Assembly: GCA_018710945.1 (NCBI GenBank)
Contig: DVIW01000027.1
Span: 1 to 35,945, forward strand
Reading direction: 5' to 3'
Source of the DNA: Candidatus Aphodovivens avistercoris
Lineage (GTDB): Bacteria > Actinomycetota > Coriobacteriia > Coriobacteriales > Eggerthellaceae
Length of the DNA stretch: 35,945 nucleotides
Shown: positions 10,300-16,642 of the stretch, in pieces
Numbering within the stretch: position 1 is the stretch's first letter
Layout of the letters: every line of letters begins with the position of its first letter
The notes under the pieces: model-generated
Told to the model about the DNA's origin: nothing
Databases searched by the model: none
What the model saw: only the letters and a program-made list of their open reading frames with translations
Program-made: the position numbers and the translations under genes

Positions 10300-11295
10300 C
10301 TACTCCTTGAAGAACACGGGCGTGTGCGCCGGGGTGTTCCACAGGCGGACGAACTCGTCGCCCCACTTCGCGATGTTCATCTGGAAGCCGCCCGACTCCT
10401 GCACGGTGAGGATCTCGCCCACCATGTTCGCCACGACCTCGATGCCGAGGCGCTCGAGATAGCGCACGGCGTCCTTGTACAGCACGAGCATCTCCATCAT
10501 GGTGGTGGCGCCGCAGCCGTTGATCATGACGAACGCCTTGTCGCCGGCGGCCAGGCCCACGTGCTCCACGAGCTTCGGGGCGATGAGGGCCACCGTGTCG
10601 GCCGACGACGCCATGGGCACGCGCACGCCGCCGCCCTCGCCGTGCTGGCCGGCGCCGATCTCCATCTGGTCGGTCTCGCCGAGGTCGCCGAAGCTCATGC
10701 CGTTCTGCGGGTGCGTGGCGTCGGTGGACTTCACGGTGATGGAGGCCATGCTGTCGGCGTAGCGCTGCGCGATGTCGGCCACCTCGTCGAGCGTCTTGCC
10801 CTCGGCGGCCGCCGCAGCGGCGATGTGGTACAGCGGCACGCAGCCCGCCAGGCCGCGCTGGTTGTCCTCGCACTCGTCGTTGTACTGGATCTCCTCGCCC
10901 GTGACCACCTGGCGCACGTTCATGCCGGCCTTCTTCGCGAGCTTCATGGCCTGCTTGCCGGCGAGCTGGTCGCCCGCGTAGTTGAGCGTGAGCAGCAGCA
11001 CGCCGTGGCCCTTGTCGGCGAGCTTCATGGCCTCGAACACGGCCGCGCCGTTGGGGGCGGCGAAGATGTCGCCGTCCACCTGGATGTCGAGCATGCCGGC
11101 TCCGACGAAGCCCTTCTGCGCAGGCTCGTGGCCGCTGCCGCCGTAGGTGACGATGGTCACGCGGTCGGCGCCCTCGAGCGCGCGGCTCACGACGGTGTGC
11201 CCGTCGACGGCGACGATGTCGCCGTAGGCCAGGCCGAAGCCCTCGAGTTCCTCGTCGGTGATGGTCTCCTGGCTGTTGATGAACTTCTTCATCAT
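10300..11295 (-). CDS. dhaK: Dihydroxyacetone kinase, substrate-binding subunit DhaK
   Basis: 331-residue DhaK-family protein. The ketose-binding signature GSGHEPAQKGFVGAGML and the following DGDIFAAPNG match the family. The His that covalently binds dihydroxyacetone as a hemiaminal is expected in EIGAGQHGEGGG. With DhaL it phosphorylates dihydroxyacetone or a related short ketose in the cytoplasm. The ATG at 11295 (MMKKFINS) has AAGGAGG nine bases upstream; the frame is open far upstream through the intergenic gap and dhaL, a GC artefact. dhaL lies upstream after an unusually long 161-base gap. No dhaM (phosphotransferase) gene is in the window, so the phosphoryl donor, ATP or a PTS protein coded elsewhere, is open. 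Relatives include tetrulose kinases, so the substrate is not certain. Confidence 0.92.
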   Translation of the reverse strand: MMKKFINSQETITDEELEGFGLAYGDIVAVDGHTVVSRALEGADRVTIVTYGGSGHEPAQKGFVGAGMLDIQVDGDIFAAPNGAAVFEAMKLADKGHGVLLLTLNYAGDQLAGKQAMKLAKKAGMNVRQVVTGEEIQYNDECEDNQRGLAGCVPLYHIAAAAAAEGKTLDEVADIAQRYADSMASITVKSTDATHPQNGMSFGDLGETDQMEIGAGQHGEGGGVRVPMASSADTVALIAPKLVEHVGLAAGDKAFVMINGCGATTMMEMLVLYKDAVRYLERLGIEVVANMVGEILTVQESGGFQMNIAKWGDEFVRLWNTPAHTPVFFKE

Positions 11296-11344
11296 GGCGA
11301 AGGTCCTCCTTGTCCCTCTTGCTTTGCCCCGCGCGGGTACGCGG

Positions 11345-11396
11345 GGGTGGTCACCTTGTGGGTTGCGGGCGCGGCGGGCGTGACGGGTGGTCAACC
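11345..11396. repeat. Intercistronic repeats between dhaL and dhaK
   Basis: GGGTGGTCACC (11345-11355) and GGGTGGTCAACC (11385-11396) are direct repeats 40 bases apart; the second also lies in an inverted pair CGGGT-ggtca-ACCCG. Tandem GCGGGGTT units follow near 11416-11432. They fill the 161-base gap (11296-11456) inside the operon, where no gene is seen. Confidence 0.4.
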
Positions 11397-11456
11397 CGCC
11401 GATGCGCCGCGGCCCGCTGCGGGGTTGCGGGGTTGCGGCCCCTGCGGCCTGCGGCG

Positions 11457-12065
11457 CTACGCCTGCGCGAGGCCCGCAAAGAAGCGCGCCATCGACACGG
11501 CGCCCGCGTCGGGCGTGCCGATCGTTTTGTCGCCGTAGCTCTTCGCGCGGCCGAACTTCGAGGCGAAGTTCTTCGTGTTCTCGGCACCCTTTTGCGCGGC
11601 GGCCGCGGCGGCGTTGAACAGCGCCGCCTCGTCGCCCTCGCAGGCGGCGATGGCCTCGCAGGCGGGAATGAACGCGTCCATCATGGTCTTGTCGCCCACC
11701 TGCGCGCCGCTCATGTCGGAAAGCTCTTCCAGCGCGTGCGCGAACATCACCTTGAGCTGGGCGGCATCCGCCGTATCGCCTTCTGGCGCGGCTTCCTGGA
11801 GCGCATCGAGCCACGTGTTCCACAGCGGCACGGCGCTGCCGCCGTTGAGCACCATCACGGCCATGGCCGCATCGTCGAGCATCTCCTGGATGCCGCCGTC
11901 GGCCGCCTCCACCGCGCCGTCGATGGCGCGGCCGATCTTCACCATGGTGAGGCCGTGGTCGGCGTCGCCGAAATGCGAGTCTATCTCGGTGAGCTCGTCC
12001 TCCGCGGCTATCACGGCGGCGCATGCGTTGCGCAGCCGCGCCGCCAGCTCGTCTTTCGTGATCAC
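11457..12065 (-). CDS. dhaL: Dihydroxyacetone kinase, nucleotide/phosphoryl subunit DhaL
   Basis: 202-residue all-helical DhaL-family protein. The Mg/ADP-binding motif is seen near the start as EIDSHFGDADHGLTM (family form ID-x-x-x-GDGDHG), with a second conserved segment GDKTMMDAF and a late GAVSMARFFAGL. It supplies the nucleotide-binding half of the kinase. The usual Gly in GDGDHG is Ala here. The start is GTG at 12065, with GAGGAAGGGG upstream. It lies 45 bases after the aldolase gene and before dhaK, so gene order is aldolase, dhaL, dhaK. Confidence 0.9.
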   Translation of the reverse strand: MITKDELAARLRNACAAVIAAEDELTEIDSHFGDADHGLTMVKIGRAIDGAVEAADGGIQEMLDDAAMAVMVLNGGSAVPLWNTWLDALQEAAPEGDTADAAQLKVMFAHALEELSDMSGAQVGDKTMMDAFIPACEAIAACEGDEAALFNAAAAAAQKGAENTKNFASKFGRAKSYGDKTIGTPDAGAVSMARFFAGLAQA

Positions 12066-12110
12066 GGGATTCCCCTTCCTCTTCCGTCATCCGATTCGCC
12101 GCTTGCCCCG

Positions 12111-12941
12111 TCAGCCCGCGCAGCGCAGCACGCGGTAATAGCGGCGCAGCACGTCGCGCATGGCGTCGTCGCCCGCCTCGAGCATCTTCACCCAGTGGTC
12201 GGGGCGCTGCTCGTAGACGGCATCGCGCGCCGCCACGATGAAGTCGGTGTACAGGTTGACCTTCGCCACGCCGCCCTGGGCGCAGCGGGCCAGGTTCTCA
12301 TCGCCCGAGCCGGAGCCGCCGTGCAGCACGAGCGGCACATCGAGCGCCGCCTTCAGCTCGGCGAGGCGTTCGAAGTTGATGTGCGGCTCACCTTTGTAGG
12401 CACCATGCTTCGTGCCGATGGACACTGCGAGCGAGTCGACGCCCGTGGCCTGTACGAGCTCGCGCGCGGCCGCCACCTCGGTGTAGACGTTCTCGGAGAG
12501 CGCGTGGTCGTTGCCCTCCTCCTCGGTGCCCACATGCCCGATCTCGGCTTCGACCGCGACGCCGTGCGCGTGCGCAAGCTCGACCACCTCGCGGGTGCGG
12601 CGGATGTTCTCGGGCAGATCCTCCTTGGAGGCGTCGATCATGACGGAGGTGAAGCCGCGCGCGACGGCCTCCTCGATGACGGCGAAGCTGACGCCGTGGT
12701 CGAGGTGCAGCGCGACGGGCGCATCGGTACGCTCGGCGTAGAAGCGCCCGAGCTCGGCGGCCTCGTCGAGCGCGAGGTGCTCGAGGTGCACTTCGGCGAA
12801 GCTCAAGATGAGCGGCGCATGGAGCTCTTCCGCCACCGCGCAGAAGGCGCGGGCGGAATGGGAGTCGACGAAGTCGGGCGACGGGATGGCGTAGCCGCCC
12901 GCGCGCGCCTTCGCAAGCATGTCCTTCGTGGTGACGAGCAT
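12111..12941 (-). CDS. Class II (zinc) ketose-bisphosphate-type aldolase, GatY/KbaY/Fba family
   Basis: 276-residue class II aldolase. Zinc and substrate motifs are complete: HLDHG, EAEIGHVGTEEE, SIGTKHGAYKG and VLHGGSGSGDE. Such enzymes cleave a ketose phosphate into dihydroxyacetone phosphate (or dihydroxyacetone) and an aldehyde. The ATG at 12941 (MLVTTKDML) has GAGAGGAG six bases upstream; the frame remains open to 13217 but that part is not conserved-looking. It opens the operon, with dhaL next. Pairing with a dihydroxyacetone kinase suggests that one product may be unphosphorylated dihydroxyacetone, which would be unusual for the class; the true substrate is unknown. No transporter or regulator gene is adjacent. 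Confidence 0.9.
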   Translation of the reverse strand: MLVTTKDMLAKARAGGYAIPSPDFVDSHSARAFCAVAEELHAPLILSFAEVHLEHLALDEAAELGRFYAERTDAPVALHLDHGVSFAVIEEAVARGFTSVMIDASKEDLPENIRRTREVVELAHAHGVAVEAEIGHVGTEEEGNDHALSENVYTEVAAARELVQATGVDSLAVSIGTKHGAYKGEPHINFERLAELKAALDVPLVLHGGSGSGDENLARCAQGGVAKVNLYTDFIVAARDAVYEQRPDHWVKMLEAGDDAMRDVLRRYYRVLRCAG

Positions 12942-13109
12942 AGGCCGCTCCTCTCTCATCGACAGCGCCCGCATCGCGCGAGCGCGCGGCGACGCCTCGG
13001 CACCGCACTCCGGCATGGGCCGCGCCGTTGCGCGAAGCCCCTGTCCCGGCCGCTGAAACGCCCCGCAGGCCGCCAGCTGATAGCCGATCGAAGAAACACG
13101 TCGCGCATC

Positions 13110-13115
13110 ATTATA
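13110..13115 (-). promoter_or_regulatory. Candidate -10 element of the aldolase/DhaKL operon
   Basis: On the minus strand TATAAT lies within GGGATATAATG, about 170 bases before the aldolase start, giving a leader of roughly 160 nucleotides. A matching -35 at normal spacing is not obvious, so an activator may be needed. It sits in the only AT-rich patch of the gap between higA and the aldolase gene. Confidence 0.5.
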
Positions 13116-13173
13116 TCCCGCAGCAAGGTGAATAGGGGAACCGCTTTGCGCCGAGTGCGAGATCGGGAAAGCG

Positions 13174-13482
13174 CTACAGAACGGCCGCTGCGCCCTTCCA
13201 CGGTTTGATGGCGTCAAGCGCGGGGCCTATCTTCCCGCGCGCCACTTCGAGATCGTAAAGAGACTGGGCGCGAAGCCAGTAGCCGTCGGTGAGCCCGAAA
13301 AAGCGGCAAAGCCTCAGATCGGTGTCGGCGGTCACGCGTCGGCGCCCCAGCACGATCTGCCCGATACGCTGCGCGGGAATGCCCGTCTCCTTCGCCAAAC
13401 GATACTGGGAAAGCCCCATGGGCTCCAAAAACTCTTCTTTGAGCAGCTCCCCCGGAGAAAGGGGCTCCATACGCTTCGCCAT
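13174..13482 (-). CDS. higA: HigA-family antitoxin
   Basis: 102-residue XRE-type helix-turn-helix protein of the HigA branch. Its opening PLSPGELLKEEFLEPMGLSQYRLAKETGI and the turn IPAQRIGQIVLGRRRVTADTDLRL (both shown in part by their family pattern) are typical, and FFGLTDGYWLRAQSLYDL is the usual post-HTH segment. It would neutralise HigB and repress the operon by binding its promoter. Start ATG at 13482 with GAGAGGCGG upstream. It follows higB by 12 bases, the inverted toxin-first order typical of this system. Confidence 0.92.
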   Translation of the reverse strand: MAKRMEPLSPGELLKEEFLEPMGLSQYRLAKETGIPAQRIGQIVLGRRRVTADTDLRLCRFFGLTDGYWLRAQSLYDLEVARGKIGPALDAIKPWKGAAAVL

Positions 13483-13494
13483 GTCCGCCGCCTC

Positions 13495-13773
13495 TCAGTG
13501 ATAATCGACGATTTCCACGTCAGCCGGACCGGCAGGCGTCCAGGTGAAACAGATGCGATACCGGTCATTGATCCGGATGCTGTGCTGGCCTGCCCTGTCA
13601 CCCGCCAGCACTTCGAGCCGGTTGCCCGGCGGCACCCGCAAGTCGTTCAGAGAGCCCGCGATTTCAAGCTGGCGCATCTTGCGGTACGCCACCCGCTCGA
13701 AATCCGCGAAGCGGCGCACGCGAAACCCTGCGGCAAACCGCTCCGTATCTCTGTCTTTGAACGGCACGATCAT
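13495..13773 (-). CDS. higB: HigB/RelE-family mRNA-cleaving toxin
   Basis: 92-residue RelE/HigB-fold protein. Family features: KDRDTERFAAG near the start, ARKMRQLEIA-like helix (YRKMRQLEIAGSLNDL), PGNRLEVLAGDRAGQHSI, and the catalytic-strand region RINDRYRICFTW with late residues VEIVDYH. Such toxins bind the ribosome and cut mRNA. The ATG at 13773 is preferred over a TTG nine codons upstream. The Shine-Dalgarno sequence is weak (AAGTG). higA follows after 12 bases. A LexA-type box lies about 80 bases upstream. Confidence 0.9.
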   Translation of the reverse strand: MIVPFKDRDTERFAAGFRVRRFADFERVAYRKMRQLEIAGSLNDLRVPPGNRLEVLAGDRAGQHSIRINDRYRICFTWTPAGPADVEIVDYH

Positions 13774-13791
13774 AATATCGCACTTCGTTAT

Positions 13792-13806
13792 TAACGTCAA
13801 ACGTTA
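13792..13806. promoter_or_regulatory. Inverted repeat upstream of higB, candidate HigA operator
   Basis: TAACGT-CAA-ACGTTA, two perfect 6-base arms, centred 26 bases upstream of the higB ATG. Position and symmetry fit autoregulation by HigA. This is inference from symmetry alone. Confidence 0.45.
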
Positions 13807-13836
13807 CTATTAGGTAGATGCATCTCCAACAACTTC

Positions 13837-13868
13837 ATTATCAGATATTTTAGAACATTTGTTCTAAA
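13837..13868 (-). promoter_or_regulatory. LexA/SOS-type box overlapping the higBA promoter
   Basis: TTTAGAACATTTGTTCTAAA (13849-13868) has perfect 9-base arms around TT and contains GAACATTTGTTC, which fits the Gram-positive/actinobacterial SOS box GAAC-N4-GTTC. On the minus strand a -10-like GATAAT (13837-13842) follows so that the expected -35 position falls inside the box; LexA binding there would block the promoter. The next gene in this direction is higB. Confidence 0.7.
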
Positions 13869-13959
13869 GTATCGAGCACATTTCAACAATCTGCAAGAAA
13901 CTTCGATGGAAAACAGAGCCAGCTGGATCAGACCGTTCTCCATCCCGGACCATATGAGA

Positions 13960-13989
13960 AAGGGCGCATCCCGCACAGGATGCGCCCTT
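13960..13989. terminator. 12-bp perfect hairpin between divergent genes
   Basis: AAGGGCGCATCC (13960-13971) and GGATGCGCCCTT (13978-13989) pair perfectly around CGCACA. It looks like an intrinsic terminator with a poor T tract, yet both flanking genes are transcribed away from it. It may be left from a lost gene or insulate the region. The remainder of 13869-14183 shows no gene; only the -10 of the next gene is supported. Confidence 0.5.
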
Positions 13990-14128
13990 CAGCAACTCGC
14001 AAGTTATGACGCGAAAACGTCCCGCCGCGCAAACGCCTTTCGCCCCTCGCAAGGCGGCAGGGTGAAAGGAGGGGGCCGCGGCTCCACCGGTTCGCCGGTT
14101 CCGACTCCGGCGGCGGACCGCCGCACGG

Positions 14129-14134
14129 TACAAT
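14129..14134 (+). promoter_or_regulatory. Candidate -10 element for the YcxB-like gene
   Basis: TACAAT in GGTACAATGGG, 50 bases upstream of the ATG. No good -35 is seen. Confidence 0.4.
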
Positions 14135-14183
14135 GGGAACGTGATCGGTCCCTGCAAAAGCGAGAGACCCAAGGAGTGGGAAG

Positions 14184-14720
14184 ATGGATGAAGCGCACGG
14201 CACGCGTTTCGTGAACGAGATCACGATGAACGAATACACACTTCGGGAAATCCTGCTTGCCCTGTGGAAGGACAAGGCATCCCGGCACATCGCCCCCGTC
14301 GCAATCTACCTGGTCGTCGTGGTCGGCCTCATGGTCTACTCGTTCGCAACCGGCACGAGCGAGCTCATGCTGCTGGCGGGCGCGATCGGGCTGGCGGGGC
14401 TGGCAGCCCTGCTGATATACGCCGCCGTTTTCGGCATCCGCTCCGCCCGGAAGCGCGAGCAGCTGATTCGCCAGACCATGGAGAAGTACGGGGATCGCGC
14501 GGTGCTCACCGTTTGGATCGACGGCGACATCCGCTACCGCTTCGCCGGCGTCGAGAGGGCCGTCCCCTTCGCCGACGTGACCCGGATCGTCGAAATCGAG
14601 ATGTACCTGATCCTCCGATTGGCAAACGGCGTGGACCTCCCCATCTGGAAGGCGGGATTCAAGCAGGGATCGTGGGAGGATTTCGTTCCCTTCGCAAAGC
14701 AGCAGACGGGGAAACGGTAG
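14184..14720 (+). CDS. YcxB-like membrane protein
   Basis: 178 residues. Two adjacent membrane helices (about residues 37-55 and 60-83) are followed by a soluble C-terminal domain of about 85 residues. This layout, with ...RFAGVERAVPFADVTRIVEIEMYLIL... (read in parts) and a terminal DLPIWKAGF, fits the YcxB-like family, in which a small beta domain sits on the cytoplasmic side of two helices. Function is unknown for the family. The ATG at 14184 has AAGGAG with good spacing; a second ATG at codon 15 is possible. It is a lone gene: higBA diverges upstream and the GNAT-methyltransferase gene starts 250 bases downstream. Confidence 0.75.
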   Translation: MDEAHGTRFVNEITMNEYTLREILLALWKDKASRHIAPVAIYLVVVVGLMVYSFATGTSELMLLAGAIGLAGLAALLIYAAVFGIRSARKREQLIRQTMEKYGDRAVLTVWIDGDIRYRFAGVERAVPFADVTRIVEIEMYLILRLANGVDLPIWKAGFKQGSWEDFVPFAKQQTGKR

Positions 14721-14867
14721 GGCCACCATCGCGCAGCCCCGCAGCACGAGCATGAGCACGAGCGCGGGCACCGCCTGGGCGACATCCCAGCCCCACACTG
14801 AAAGCTGCACCACTATCCATACCACTGCGGCAAACACCTGCGGCAGAAGCGTCAAAAGGTCTTTACA
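14721..14867 (-). pseudogene. Possible remnant of a membrane-protein gene
   Basis: Read leftward from 14867, 49 codons without a stop give a very hydrophobic stretch (LLTLLPQVFAAVVWIVVQL, then AVPALVLMLVLRGCAMVAL) that looks like two membrane helices with a short WGWD turn. It has no plausible start codon or ribosome-binding site and runs into the antisense of the YcxB-like gene. I read it as a decayed gene end; a chance reading of GC-rich DNA is the alternative. Confidence 0.3.
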
Positions 14868-14929
14868 TGACGCATGAACTGGGAGAACGAATGAGCCAAT
14901 CGAACTCTGCAGGCAGATGCTCCTCGTGG

Positions 14930-14935
14930 TACACT
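14930..14935 (+). promoter_or_regulatory. Candidate -10 element for the GNAT-methyltransferase gene
   Basis: TACACT lies 38 bases upstream of the ATG at 14974; the -35 is not clear. Confidence 0.35.
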
Positions 14936-14973
14936 CACCCGAGCGTTTCCCCCGTTCGTCAACCGGAGGTCCC

Positions 14974-16398
14974 ATGCACGCGCACGACGCCGACCGATCC
15001 CTCGCCCAAAACAAGCCATTCCGCGAAGAAGCGGCGCGCGCAAGCGGTTTCGAGATCGTCCCCGTACGCGAGCAACCTGGCATCATCGAGCAGGCGTCAG
15101 CATGGTTCGCCTCGAAATGGGACGTGGCGACAGACGAATACCGCACCAGCATGGACGCATGCTGCGCCGCCGGCGAAGGCGGCACGGTTCCGCAATGGTA
15201 CGTCGCACTCGACGACGGCAAGATCGTCGCTGGCGCAGGCGTCATCGACAACGACTTCCACACGCGCCCGGATCTCGCGCCCAACGTCTGCGCCGTGCAC
15301 GTCGAGCCTGAGTGGCGCGGGCTGGGCATCGCCCGCAAACTGCTCGACTTCGTTTGCCGGGATATGGCGGACCTCGGCGTCTCGCGGCTGTTCCTGCTGA
15401 CCGACCACGACGGTTTCTACGAGCGCATGGGCTGGCGCTTCCGTGAGATGGTGCGCGACAACGACGGTGCCATGGGCCGCATGTACGAAAAGGAAACAAC
15501 AGCCGCAGGCGGCCGGGCAACGGAAAGCGCCTCCGAGCCGAGCCCCAAGCCGCTGAGCGACGCGACGAGAATCGCCGAGAACCGACTCAACTGGGACGAT
15601 CGTGCCGAAGTGCACGCCGCCTCCGAATTCTACGAAGTCGAGAAACTCATCGCCGATCCTGCCAAGGTTTCGGGCACCGCGCAGCGCGACTACAACGTGC
15701 TGCGCCCTCATTTGCCCGAAAGCGGGCTGGCGGGCACATCCGTCCTGCACCTGCAATGCCACATCGGAACCGACACGCTTTCGTGGACGCGGCTCGGCGC
15801 ACGTGAGGTGTGGGGGCTCGACTTCTCGCCAGCCTCGCTCGCCCACGCGCGGCGCATCGCCCAACGCGCGGGAGCGGACATTACCTACGTGCAAGGTGAC
15901 GTCCGCTACGCCGCCGACTTCATCGACCGCTCGTTCGACGCGGTGGTTACAGGCACGGGCGCGATCTGCTGGCTTCCCGACCTGGAGGACTGGGCGCGCT
16001 CTATCGCGCGGCTGCTCGTCCCCGGCGGCGTGTTCCTGCTGCGCGACGACCATCCTTTGCTCGACGCGCTCGCTTACGAGGGGATGACGGTGACCGAAGA
16101 CTACCTCAGCGGCACAGGGTGCATCGATTACGAAGACGACGGCAGCTACACGGAGAATTCCGAAGGCGCGATAGCCCATACGGCCAACCACAACTGGCGC
16201 CACGACTTCCAAGAGATCCTCGGCAGCCTGCTGGAAGCCGGCCTCGTGATCGAAGGCTTTCACGAGCTGCCCTATGCCGAATGGCACGCACTTCCTTTCC
16301 TCGAGAGGACGAACGACGTTTGGACGATGCCGAAGGGGATGCCCCTGATCCCGCTCTGCTTCGCCGTGGTGGCCCGCAAGCCGCGCGTGCTGCCGTAA
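14974..16398 (+). CDS. Fusion protein: GNAT acetyltransferase plus SAM-dependent methyltransferase
   Basis: 474 residues with two catalytic domains. Residues about 25-175 are a GNAT domain: the acetyl-CoA loop is seen as VEPEWRGLGIARKLLDFV (R-G-L-G-I-A at 115-120), then the usual DHDGFYERMGWRF near its end. A linker rich in Ala, Ser and Pro (about 176-200) leads to a class I methyltransferase domain: motif I VLHLQCHIGTDT at 257-268, acidic residue in GLDFSPASL, then VQGDVRY and a PGGVFLLRDDHP segment. The last residues (LPLCFAVVARKP-like, PLIPLCFAVVARK) match this methyltransferase branch. ATG at 14974 has GGAGG four bases upstream; an earlier in-frame ATG has none. Both halves look intact. 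Substrates are unknown. Separate single-domain genes are the normal form, so a fusion with linked modifications is inferred. Confidence 0.85.
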   Translation: MHAHDADRSLAQNKPFREEAARASGFEIVPVREQPGIIEQASAWFASKWDVATDEYRTSMDACCAAGEGGTVPQWYVALDDGKIVAGAGVIDNDFHTRPDLAPNVCAVHVEPEWRGLGIARKLLDFVCRDMADLGVSRLFLLTDHDGFYERMGWRFREMVRDNDGAMGRMYEKETTAAGGRATESASEPSPKPLSDATRIAENRLNWDDRAEVHAASEFYEVEKLIADPAKVSGTAQRDYNVLRPHLPESGLAGTSVLHLQCHIGTDTLSWTRLGAREVWGLDFSPASLAHARRIAQRAGADITYVQGDVRYAADFIDRSFDAVVTGTGAICWLPDLEDWARSIARLLVPGGVFLLRDDHPLLDALAYEGMTVTEDYLSGTGCIDYEDDGSYTENSEGAIAHTANHNWRHDFQEILGSLLEAGLVIEGFHELPYAEWHALPFLERTNDVWTMPKGMPLIPLCFAVVARKPRVLP

Positions 16399-16406
16399 GC
16401 CCGCCC

Positions 16407-16435
16407 TCGACACACCTGCGAATCGAGCGTATACT
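16407..16435 (+). promoter_or_regulatory. Promoter of the ABC-F gene
   Basis: -35 TCGACA (16407-16412) and -10 TATACT (16430-16435) with a 17-base spacer, one of the best sigma-70-type promoters in the window. Transcription would begin near 16442, giving an untranslated leader of about 200 nucleotides before the ABC-F start. Confidence 0.65.
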
Positions 16436-16517
16436 GCGCGGGTCGGCCGAGCGGGGCAGGAGGGCTCCGCAGCGCGTGTGGCGACGCCATCAGACCGACG
16501 AGGAGGAACGAGGTACC

Positions 16518-16532
16518 GTGCGCATCTGCTAG
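16518..16532 (+). CDS. Four-codon leader peptide (M-R-I-C) upstream of the ABC-F gene
   Basis: GTG CGC ATC TGC TAG is preceded by AGGAGG (16501-16506) and a nearer GAGG (16510-16513), far stronger than most ribosome-binding sites here. It lies within the predicted leader, 110 bases before the ABC-F ATG. Between them, GCGAC...GTCGC and GCCCG...CGGGC can form hairpins. Very short upstream frames that stall ribosomes on antibiotic control several ABC-F and Erm genes. Whether this one is translated is inference. Confidence 0.5.
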   Translation: MRIC

Positions 16533-16642
16533 ACATGTCCGCTTCCGTATCAGCTTCGCGACTGTTGCGCTGCCGCGCGCGTCGCCTGATGGGCCCGCCG
16601 CCGGGCACAGCCGCGGCCGAGCCCGCCCAGGAGAGATGTCCC

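Noticed and set aside
11296..12090. In-frame upstream extension of dhaK through the gap and dhaL
   Set aside because: It overlaps dhaL in another frame and lacks DhaK similarity before MMKKF.
13906..14214. 102-codon rightward frame ahead of the YcxB-like gene
   Set aside because: Overlaps a hairpin and the next gene start, no ribosome site, mixed Arg/Gly/Ser composition.
14004..15338. 444-codon leftward frame over the YcxB-like gene and the start of the GNAT fusion
   Set aside because: Most of it is antisense noise; only the short hydrophobic part (14721-14867) was kept as a possible remnant.
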